Below are positions 1 through 5,555 of a stretch of 7,534 nucleotides of DNA, piece by piece. A program made the translations under genes and the position numbers. Under the pieces are notes generated by a model, which had not been told where the DNA came from, did not search any database, and was given only the letters and a program-made list of their open reading frames with translations. The stretch spans positions 1 through 7,534 of the forward strand of contig JAIRZB010000066.1 of NCBI GenBank assembly GCA_031267435.1, given 5' to 3'. Origin of the DNA: Puniceicoccales bacterium. GTDB lineage: Bacteria > Verrucomicrobiota > Verrucomicrobiia > Opitutales > LL51. Position 1 is the first letter of the stretch. Each line of letters starts with the position of its first letter.

Positions 1-11
1 GCGCGCAGCCC

Positions 12-605
12 TTAGGGGGTAGCGGATCGCAATAGTTGGTAGGTCAATAGAGTGGCAATGGCGATGGCGTGATTAATTTTTCCGGATTTTATTTTTTCCA
101 AACATTCCGAAAAAGTGGCCGTATAGCAGGTAATTTCCTCATTAGGGTCGAGATGCTGATCGTCAATTTTTTGACAATTTTCAGCAATAACAATGTATAA
201 GCGATTGGTTTGTATAGCCGGATTCGGATAAAAAGTAGTTAATAGGTAAGCATTTTCCGGAACGTATCCTGTTTCTTCGCGTAATTCGCGAAGTCCAGCC
301 GCTATGGGATCTTCATTTTTTTCGATAAGTCCCCCGGGGGTTTCCAGGGAAATTATTTCAATACCGAAGCGAAATTGTTGGACGAGAATAAGTTTATTTT
401 CCGTGGTAAACGCAACCACTTGAACCCAATCCGCAATATCCATTGCGTAAAAATCCCCGGAACGGCGATCGGTGGGATGTATATATTTTTTTTTAAGAAG
501 TTGAAAAATTGGACAGCTAAAAACAGATTTTTGATTGGTTAAAATCCAACGACTAGGAATCTCGTCTTCCATGATATGGGATATTAGTTGAAGGATTTCA
601 TCCAT
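12..605 (-). CDS. NUDIX hydrolase, ADP-ribose pyrophosphatase type
   Basis: Predicted to hydrolyse a nucleoside diphosphate linked to another group, most likely ADP-ribose to AMP and ribose 5-phosphate, in the cytosol. With the ATG at 605 the protein has 197 residues, close to the usual size of this family. A complete NUDIX box G-x5-E-x7-REL-x-EE-x-G lies at about residues 92-114 (GGLIEKNEDPIAAGLRELRE followed by ETGY), with all metal-binding glutamates present. The segment after it, FYPNPAIQTNRLYIVIA, resembles the ADP-ribose pyrophosphatase subgroup, but substrate cannot be fixed from sequence. The start is uncertain. An in-frame ATG at 572 gives 186 residues and leaves a typical short lead before the conserved Trp. 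A TTG at 668 gives 218 residues, but that TTG is part of a TTGACA -35-like hexamer. None of the starts has a Shine-Dalgarno sequence. The gene is transcribed divergently from the MCE operon. Confidence 0.88.
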   Translation of the reverse strand: MDEILQLISHIMEDEIPSRWILTNQKSVFSCPIFQLLKKKYIHPTDRRSGDFYAMDIADWVQVVAFTTENKLILVQQFRFGIEIISLETPGGLIEKNEDPIAAGLRELREETGYVPENAYLLTTFYPNPAIQTNRLYIVIAENCQKIDDQHLDPNEEITCYTATFSECLEKIKSGKINHAIAIATLLTYQLLRSATP

Positions 606-696
606 TGCGCAATAAAATTTTATGCGGCAAGTGAAGTAATAGTTGATAATGAAATTGTTTTTTGTCAATCATATGAGTAAAATTAGGAATCTTTTG

Positions 697-725
697 TTGA
701 TTTTCCGCAAAAACTTTTGCATAAT
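697..725 (+). promoter_or_regulatory. Candidate sigma-70-type promoter of the MCE operon
   Basis: A TTGATT hexamer (697-702) and a CATAAT hexamer (720-725) are separated by exactly 17 bases, matching the housekeeping consensus at 4 of 6 and 5 of 6 positions. Transcription would start near 732, about 20 bases before the GTG start of the ATPase gene. A perfect 14-base palindrome, GCAAAA-AC-TTTTGC (707-720), fills most of the spacer and touches the -10, so it could be an operator. The call rests on motif matching in an AT-rich gap, where chance matches are common. Confidence 0.45.
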
Positions 726-751
726 ATTAAAACTATCCTATAGCATCTTCG

Positions 752-1501
752 GTGGTCGTGGACGCGTCTCTTACAGTCAAACATTTGTCAATGGCATACG
801 AAAATTATATTGTCATGAATAATCTGAATTTTGAGATTAATCCGAGGGAAATTTTTTTGATCATTGGGGGAAGTGGTTGCGGAAAAAGTACGCTTCTAAA
901 ATATCTCATTGGTATTAAGCGTGTTAGGGATGGAACGATTTTTTATGGTAATACGGATATTAATCGGCTGCTAGATTCGGGTAATATTGCGCAAAAATTT
1001 GGTGTTCTCTACCAGAGTGGAGCCCTGTGGGGTGATTTAACCATTGCGGAAAATGTTGCATTACCGTTAAATTATTATACCGATCTATCCCGGAAAGAAA
1101 TTGCGAATCTTGTCTCATTTAAGCTATCACTCGTTGGTCTAGCGGGCTTCGAAGATTTTTATCCCTTCGAAATTTCAGGAGGCATGAAAAAACGCGCTGG
1201 ACTAGCCCGTGCGATGATATTGGATCCAGAATTTTTATTTTTTGATGAACCTTCGGCGGGATTGGATCCAGTTTCTTCCAGGCGGCTAGACGATCTAATT
1301 TTAGAAATACGCGATTGTTTTGGAACAACGGTCGTTATCGTTACCCACGAGCTACCCAGTATTTTTTCCATTGGGGATCGGGCAATTTTTCTTGATGCCG
1401 AAACCAAAACGGTTCTCGACATCGGTACACCGAAGGCGTTATTGGAGCACTCACATCCCCGTGTGCGTTATTTTTTATCGAGAGGAGGTATCGATGGCTA
1501 A
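752..1501 (+). CDS. ABC transporter ATPase of an MCE lipid-transport system (MlaF-like)
   Basis: Cytoplasmic ATPase expected to power phospholipid or other lipid movement by an MCE (Mla/Pqi-type) envelope system. All ABC motifs are present in the 249-residue protein: Walker A GGSGCGKST (39-47), Q-loop in LYQSGALWGDLT (Q88), signature ISGGMKKRAGLARA (141-154), Walker B FLFFDEP with catalytic E166, the D-loop SAGLDP, and switch His199. The QSGAL and SGGMKKR wording is typical of the MlaF branch rather than of amino-acid or metal importers, and the MCE gene directly downstream agrees. The start is taken as GTG at 752. The GTG at 758 is equally possible, and an in-frame stop at 728 rules out a longer protein. 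There is no Shine-Dalgarno sequence upstream. First gene of a three-gene operon; the MlaE-type permease usually found beside it is absent. Confidence 0.93.
   Translation: MVVDASLTVKHLSMAYENYIVMNNLNFEINPREIFLIIGGSGCGKSTLLKYLIGIKRVRDGTIFYGNTDINRLLDSGNIAQKFGVLYQSGALWGDLTIAENVALPLNYYTDLSRKEIANLVSFKLSLVGLAGFEDFYPFEISGGMKKRAGLARAMILDPEFLFFDEPSAGLDPVSSRRLDDLILEIRDCFGTTVVIVTHELPSIFSIGDRAIFLDAETKTVLDIGTPKALLEHSHPRVRYFLSRGGIDG
1483..1489 (+). promoter_or_regulatory. Strong Shine-Dalgarno site that fixes the MCE protein start
   Basis: AGGAGGT lies four bases before the ATG at 1494, inside the end of the upstream ATPase gene. It identifies 1494 as the start of the MCE protein, although the frame stays open upstream to about 1320. 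It is the only clear Shine-Dalgarno sequence in front of any gene in the window. Confidence 0.85.
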
Positions 1502-2498
1502 GAAAATGAATCCCCTTATGGTGGGTATTTTTGTAATTGGCGCTCTCATTATTTTTGTTTTTTCGATAGCCATATTATTCCATGGGAATTTTTTTAAAAA
1601 AACGAGTTCATTTGTTCTTTTTTTTAATGGTTCGATGAACGGTCTCGACATTGGTTCTGCGGTAAAATTCAAAGGTGTACGCGTGGGAATGGTTAAATCG
1701 ATCGACATCGCCTACGATGCGGAAACGGAGGTCGTATTAACACCGCTTACCATTGAAATTAACGCGGGTGTATTTTCGCCGTCGGCGCAGTTACTTTCTC
1801 GAACGGAACAGGAAAAATTTTATAAGCAACAAATTATGAATGGTTTGGCGGCAAAACTGTCGATGGAGAGTTTTGTGACGGGGAAACTTTTTGTCGAACT
1901 CGACTACCAACCCCTTTATAAAATGCGATTCTATGGGAAAAATAAAACTAATTTATCCCAAATTCCAACCATTGTTTCTGAAATTGAAAAATTTATCTCC
2001 GGTGCCGATGGCATTCTCAAAAAATTAGGAGAATTTGATTTCAAAACAATTTCGCAACGTCTCTCCTCCATTTTGACAAATTTCGATGAGCAATTAAAGG
2101 AAACCAATTTCAGGGAACTGGTGCGTAATGTTTCCAATGCAGGGATAAGTGTACAGACATTTTTTAACTCCAATACCATCAATACATTGCTAATAAATGC
2201 TTCGACGGCGATGGTTAATTTGCAAGTATTTTTAGGAAAACTTTCCGGCACGGTCGAATACCTAGGATCCGATGTGACAGCGACTACGAACAACATTCGC
2301 CAAACGGCCAATAAATTTGGTGTAGCATGCGAACATGTTACGGAATTGATAGGTCCTTCATCGGATTTGCGAGAAAATTTCAAATTATTTCTATTGCACG
2401 GGACAAAGGCTTTACAGTCACTGCGCTATCTTTTGGATTTGTTAAATAAAATACCGAATGTCATTTTCTCGGGAATTGATTATGAAAAGAAAGATTGA
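1494..2498 (+). CDS. MCE-domain protein (MlaD/PqiB-like), lipid-transport periplasmic subunit
   Basis: Membrane-anchored periplasmic subunit that in this family forms an oligomeric ring or tube carrying lipids between inner and outer membranes. The 334-residue protein has a short cytoplasmic N-terminus (MAKKMNPL), one transmembrane helix (about 9-30) and a single MCE domain (about 38-137) with the conserved GLDIGSAVKFKGVRVGMV. The run SMESFVTGKLFVELDY closes the domain and is the PqiB/YebT-like form. From about 155 onward the sequence is polar and probably helical, as expected for the MCE tail, ending in LRYLLDLLNKIPNVIFSG, a form common in related proteins. The start at 1494 is supported by AGGAGGT four bases upstream and by the membrane anchor following directly. 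It overlaps the ATPase gene by eight bases, suggesting translational coupling. One MCE domain, not the several of PqiB or YebT. Confidence 0.93.
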   Translation: MAKKMNPLMVGIFVIGALIIFVFSIAILFHGNFFKKTSSFVLFFNGSMNGLDIGSAVKFKGVRVGMVKSIDIAYDAETEVVLTPLTIEINAGVFSPSAQLLSRTEQEKFYKQQIMNGLAAKLSMESFVTGKLFVELDYQPLYKMRFYGKNKTNLSQIPTIVSEIEKFISGADGILKKLGEFDFKTISQRLSSILTNFDEQLKETNFRELVRNVSNAGISVQTFFNSNTINTLLINASTAMVNLQVFLGKLSGTVEYLGSDVTATTNNIRQTANKFGVACEHVTELIGPSSDLRENFKLFLLHGTKALQSLRYLLDLLNKIPNVIFSGIDYEKKD

Positions 2499-3114
2499 AA
2501 TCGAAAATCATTTATTGTTCATTATTCTTTTAGGATGTGCCGGGTGTACTCTATTTCAACCGATTTCCGATAGGACGCGTTTATTTGAAATTGGATTTCG
2601 GAATCATCCTGCGATAATCCTATCGAAGCAGTCGCTGCACATTCATTTGGCCCTAGATCGTTTTCCGGAGTATCTCAATTGTCCTCTCATCACAACAAAA
2701 ATTGGGCCCCATGAGCTAAAAAGTAATCCACTATATCGCTGGGCGACACCATTGTCGGAAAGCACGCTTCATATGGTGAGGCATAGTATTCAGCAAAGTT
2801 TTCCCAATGCATGGGTCTACGAATTTCCCAAGGATACGGTTGGAGCAGCGAATTTTATCGTTCGATTGGATATTGACACATTGGAAGTGGATGAAACATC
2901 GCATCAAATCGTACTAAACGGACTATGGACATTTTTAGATGGAAAGCAGGAATTACTTTACCGTTCACCGTTCACATTTTGCGAATCCTTCAAAGATGGA
3001 GAAAATCAGTGCGATGAAATCGTCGCTAAAATTGAACAAATTGTCCTGCGTCTGGGCGATGCCATTACCCAGGAAATGGTAGCGTTTTTACCCAAGGATG
3101 GCGATAGGCCATAG
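2482..3114 (+). CDS. ABC-type transport auxiliary lipoprotein (PqiC-like)
   Basis: Likely outer-membrane lipoprotein that serves the MCE transporter from the periplasmic side, as PqiC does for PqiB. With the ATG at 2482 it has 210 residues. It begins with a lipoprotein signal peptide: basic MKRK, hydrophobic core LLFIILL (11-17) and lipobox LLGC with Cys19 as acceptor. A second cysteine in CAGC (Cys22) is an alternative. The mature part resembles the ABC_trans_aux/DUF330 family in the order of its landmarks: a short strand followed by DRFPEYLNCPLI, then YRWATPLSESTLHMVRHSI, then FIVRLDIDTLEVD, then a C-terminal helix. Family assignment is by eye. An ATG at 2458 adds eight residues before MKRK and would weaken the signal peptide, so 2482 is preferred. 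The gene overlaps the end of the MCE gene by 17 bases. Glu6 and Glu8 in the signal n-region are slightly unusual. Confidence 0.8.
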   Translation: MKRKIEIENHLLFIILLGCAGCTLFQPISDRTRLFEIGFRNHPAIILSKQSLHIHLALDRFPEYLNCPLITTKIGPHELKSNPLYRWATPLSESTLHMVRHSIQQSFPNAWVYEFPKDTVGAANFIVRLDIDTLEVDETSHQIVLNGLWTFLDGKQELLYRSPFTFCESFKDGENQCDEIVAKIEQIVLRLGDAITQEMVAFLPKDGDRP

Positions 3115-3164
3115 ATCATAAAAAACTTGCTTAAGCCACATAGGATTATATTCTAGCATTCGTT

Positions 3165-4472
3165 ATGGTAAAAGTTACGATATCGGATGTTTTAGCGCGG
3201 GAGATTATTGATTCCCGTGGAAATCCAACCGTTGAAGTTGACGTTCTTTTGTCCGATGGGACCCTAGGGCGTGCGGCAGTTCCTTCCGGAGCGAGTACGG
3301 GAGAACGGGAAGCGATTGAACTCCGCGATGGGGATGCCGATCATGAATTTGAAGGCATAGACCCCAAACGTTTCTGTGGCCGAGGTGTTTTAGCCGCCGT
3401 CCATAACGTGACAGAGCGCATTGCTCCTGTGCTAGAAGGAATTGATCCTCTCGATCAGGTGGGAGTGGACACGCTCATGCTAGCCATCGATGACTCGGAA
3501 AATAAAAGTAAACTCGGTGCCAATGCAATTTTAGCCGTTTCCCTTGCTACGGCAAAAGCGGCGGCAAATTACCTAAAAGTCCCATTCTATCGTTACATCG
3601 GGGGGATCAATGCGCGGGTCCTACCCATTCCCATGATGAATGTGCTTAATGGAGGGGCCCACTCCGATGCTCCGATCGATATTCAAGAGTTCATGATTGT
3701 TCCCCACCATGCCGAAACTTTCCATGAAGCGGTACGCATGGGTGCCGAGATATTTCATGCCCTAAAATCGGTACTAAAGAGTCGTCATTTATCGACAGCC
3801 GTGGGCGATGAAGGCGGTTTCGCGCCGAATTTGAATTCCAATGAAGATGCATTAAAAGTGATTATGGAGGCGATTGAAAAGGCGGGATATGATCCCGGTG
3901 ATGACATCGAGATTGCTCTGGATGTCGCCGCATCGGAATTCTTTGAAAAGGATGAAAATTTATATGTTTTTAAAAAGTCCGACCAATCGAAGCGTAAAGC
4001 ATCCGAAATGATTAGTTGGTATGAGGAATTAATAAAAAAATATCCCATTCATTCAATTGAGGATGGTCTCGATGAGAATGACTGGGACGGCTGGGCGGAA
4101 CTGACGGAGCGCCTCGACGATCAAATTCAACTCGTCGGCGACGACTTATTCGTAACCAATCCAAAATATCTAGCGCAGGGCATCGAGCGAGGTATTGCGA
4201 ATGCGATATTGATCAAGGTGAATCAAATAGGCTCGCTGACGGAGACCCTCCAATGCATTGAATTGGCAAAAACTGCGGGATACGAAAACATTGTTTCCCA
4301 TCGTTCGGGCGAAACGGAGGATACAAGCATTGCGGATATTGCCGTTGCGACAAATGTTGGACAAATTAAGACAGGTTCGATGAGCCGTACGGACCGCGTT
4401 TGCAAATACAACCAACTGATGCGCATCGAGGAGCAGTTGGGTGACAGTGCTATTTTTGCTGGCAATTTATAA
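3165..4472 (+). CDS. eno: Enolase (phosphopyruvate hydratase)
   Basis: Glycolytic enzyme converting 2-phosphoglycerate to phosphoenolpyruvate in the cytosol; in many bacteria also a partner of RNase E, which cannot be judged here. The 435-residue length is normal and the chain is complete. Visible active-site elements are the substrate loop SGASTGEREA (41-50), GANAILAVSLA, catalytic acid/base E216 in AVGDEGGFAPN, and the magnesium ligands D253 (LDVAASEFF), E299 (SIEDGLDENDWDGW) and D326 (GDDLFVTN). Catalytic K351 (LIKVNQIG), SHRSGETED (378-386) and K402 (QIKTGSMSR) are also present. The segment NGGAHSDAPIDIQEFM replaces the enterobacterial NGGEHADNNVDIQEFM, a variant seen in other phyla. The ATG at 3165 puts the conserved DVLAREIIDSRGNPTVEV at the expected place. 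It has no Shine-Dalgarno sequence. It lies 50 bases after the lipoprotein gene, so read-through from the MCE operon is possible. Confidence 0.98.
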   Translation: MVKVTISDVLAREIIDSRGNPTVEVDVLLSDGTLGRAAVPSGASTGEREAIELRDGDADHEFEGIDPKRFCGRGVLAAVHNVTERIAPVLEGIDPLDQVGVDTLMLAIDDSENKSKLGANAILAVSLATAKAAANYLKVPFYRYIGGINARVLPIPMMNVLNGGAHSDAPIDIQEFMIVPHHAETFHEAVRMGAEIFHALKSVLKSRHLSTAVGDEGGFAPNLNSNEDALKVIMEAIEKAGYDPGDDIEIALDVAASEFFEKDENLYVFKKSDQSKRKASEMISWYEELIKKYPIHSIEDGLDENDWDGWAELTERLDDQIQLVGDDLFVTNPKYLAQGIERGIANAILIKVNQIGSLTETLQCIELAKTAGYENIVSHRSGETEDTSIADIAVATNVGQIKTGSMSRTDRVCKYNQLMRIEEQLGDSAIFAGNL

Positions 4473-4473
4473 A

Positions 4474-4501
4474 AAATTTTTCCTACTCCTAGGAATAATT
4501 T
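4474..4501 (+). other. AT-rich hairpin just after enolase
   Basis: The arms 4474-4485 and 4490-4501 can pair as an 11-base-pair stem with one T-T mismatch (4479/4496) around the four-base loop CTCC. The inner part is TTCCTA/TAGGAA and the outer part AAATT/AATTT. It begins two bases after the enolase stop codon. It lacks a following U-tract, so on its own it is more likely a 3'-end stabilising structure or a pause site than an intrinsic terminator. Confidence 0.45.
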
Positions 4502-4508
4502 AAGTTTC

Positions 4509-4549
4509 GGAAAATGTGATGGGTTTCATATTTTCCTTTAACATTTTTA
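4509..4549 (+). terminator. Candidate intrinsic terminator after enolase
   Basis: GGAAAATGTGA (4509-4519) pairs with TCATATTTTCC (4526-4536) through 11 base pairs, one of them G-U, closing a six-base loop TGGGTT. The stem is followed by a U-rich run (TTTAACATTTTTATT). This fits an intrinsic terminator ending the enolase transcript, although the stem is AT-rich and the U-run is interrupted by AAC. The start codon of the next gene is only 20 bases beyond the stem, so the hairpin could instead act in that gene's leader. Confidence 0.5.
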
Positions 4550-4555
4550 TTAGTT

Positions 4556-5320
4556 ATGCGTCAATTGCGAATTTTAATCGGCTATGAGTTGCGACATTAT
4601 TTTTATTCGCCATTTTTCTATGCGATTTGTGCGTTATTCCTTTTTTTGATGGGGATCGTATTTTTTATTTCATTGAAAGTATATGCCGATTTCACTCAGG
4701 AAGAGCCGCTCATGATGCAACTTTTTAAATCGATGTGGCTGCCATCGTTTTTCATTGTTCCCGTTCTGACGACGAAGGCAATCGTATCTGAAAAAGTGAC
4801 GCATCTATTCGATACCCTATTACTATTGCGAGTCAGACGTTTCTTCGTTGTTTTAGCAAAATTTATTGCGATCTATCTCACTTACATGGGCCTATGGATT
4901 GCCGTATCCTTTTTCTTTGAATTAGCACAATGGAGCGCGCCATCATTGGCGCATTTCAGTAATTTTGCGACGCCACAGGTGCGTTACGGCGGATTATTTT
5001 TCATGAATTTGATAGGAGGAGTGATAATCGCATTCGGATTATTGGTGAGTGCCGAGGCAAAAACGCCTGCAACATCAATGGTAGCAAGTGCCGTTGGTAT
5101 TTTTCTCTTTCTTGTTTCGGGACAACTTTTTAAATATGCTTCGGGTATATCTTTACAGCAAGCGGAGATTTTTTCTTCCTTATACGATAATTGGAATGTA
5201 TTCTTCCAACTCGAAGATTTCTGCCATGGCATTTTTGATACGAGGATAATTATTGCTTACATTAGCGTGACGGCGGCATTGCTCGCTACGACGGCAATTA
5301 CGCTGCGCAAAACTGAATAA
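4556..5320 (+). CDS. ABC-2 family transporter permease subunit
   Basis: Integral inner-membrane subunit of an ABC-2 type exporter; substrate unknown. The 254-residue protein shows about six hydrophobic segments (roughly 21-40, 60-75, 98-121, 146-165, 173-190 and 229-249). The N-terminus (RILIGYELRHYFYSPFFYAI) and the cytoplasmic loop after the second segment (AIVSEKVTHLFDTLLLLRVR) have the form usual in this family, as does the late WNVFFQLEDFCHGIFDTR before the last helix. This pattern recalls GldF-like permeases that work with a separate ATPase and sometimes a GldG-like extracytoplasmic partner. Neither partner is in the window. The ATG at 4556 gives the normal N-terminal helix and has no Shine-Dalgarno sequence. 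The gene follows the hairpins after enolase and is followed by the long rho leader, so it may be transcribed alone. Confidence 0.85.
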   Translation: MRQLRILIGYELRHYFYSPFFYAICALFLFLMGIVFFISLKVYADFTQEEPLMMQLFKSMWLPSFFIVPVLTTKAIVSEKVTHLFDTLLLLRVRRFFVVLAKFIAIYLTYMGLWIAVSFFFELAQWSAPSLAHFSNFATPQVRYGGLFFMNLIGGVIIAFGLLVSAEAKTPATSMVASAVGIFLFLVSGQLFKYASGISLQQAEIFSSLYDNWNVFFQLEDFCHGIFDTRIIIAYISVTAALLATTAITLRKTE

Positions 5321-5334
5321 TAGCGTTTCTTGAA

Positions 5335-5347
5335 TTTCGTTGAAAAT
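5335..5347 (+). repeat. 13-base dyad repeat, copy 1
   Basis: TTTCGTTGAAAAT, containing the inverted repeat TTTC-GTT-GAAA. An identical copy begins exactly 100 bases downstream. This copy lies 15 bases after the permease stop codon and could be the distal half of an operator pair. Confidence 0.6.
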
Positions 5348-5434
5348 ACATGGTGGAAATATTATTTTTTCATTTTTGGATTGAATGTTTAAAATTTCTC
5401 AGCATATCCTCTCTCCATCGGTCTAAAAAACGGT

Positions 5435-5447
5435 TTTCGTTGAAAAT
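5435..5447 (+). repeat. 13-base dyad repeat, copy 2
   Basis: Second identical copy of TTTCGTTGAAAAT. Here an extra flanking T lets the dyad read TTTTC-GTT-GAAAA. Its last base is the first base of the extended -10 element, so a protein bound here would occupy the -35 to -10 interval of the candidate rho promoter. Confidence 0.6.
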
Positions 5448-5455
5448 GATATAAT
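5447..5455 (+). promoter_or_regulatory. Candidate extended -10 promoter for rho
   Basis: TGATATAAT combines a TG extension with a perfect TATAAT hexamer (5450-5455). No good -35 hexamer stands 16-18 bases upstream, which is usual for extended -10 promoters. Transcription would begin near 5462 and give a leader of about 94 bases before the rho ATG. Chance occurrence in AT-rich DNA cannot be excluded. Confidence 0.42.
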
Positions 5456-5555
5456 TGCTCTTCGGGAAATGACTCTAAAATAAAATATTTTTGGGGAGTT
5501 TTGGAATGTCGTAGTATCCGTTATTTTTAGTACCTATTAATTTAATGATCATATT

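Larger units (their letters stand above)
5321..5555 (+). promoter_or_regulatory. 235-base leader region upstream of rho
   Basis: AT-rich gap with no convincing gene. It contains two identical 13-base copies of a dyad (5335-5347 and 5435-5447), an extended -10 promoter candidate (5447-5455) and a short open frame of 34 codons from ATG 5350 to the stop at 5452-5454 without a Shine-Dalgarno sequence. Rho genes of several bacteria are autoregulated through a leader, so regulation here is plausible but not shown. Confidence 0.4.

Noticed and set aside
606..668. Extension of the NUDIX protein to a TTG codon at 668
   Set aside because: The TTG is part of a TTGACA -35-like hexamer, the added residues (mostly Asn, Tyr, Phe, Ile) match no family feature, and ATG starts at 605 or 572 give normal family length.
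1119..1422. Minus-strand open frames inside the ATPase gene and similar ones inside the MCE, enolase, permease and rho genes
   Set aside because: Each lies opposite a gene with full family motifs, has no recognisable domain and no start signal; they are shadow frames.
1320..1493. Upstream extension of the MCE protein frame by 58 codons
   Set aside because: It lies inside the ATPase gene, encodes no recognisable domain and would put a long tail before the membrane anchor; a strong Shine-Dalgarno site marks 1494 as the start.
3127..3155. Promoter or small hairpin before enolase
   Set aside because: TTGCTT (3127) and TATATT (3147) are only 14 bases apart, and the TAGGAT-TAT-ATTCTA stem has six pairs with one G-U; neither is strong enough to call.
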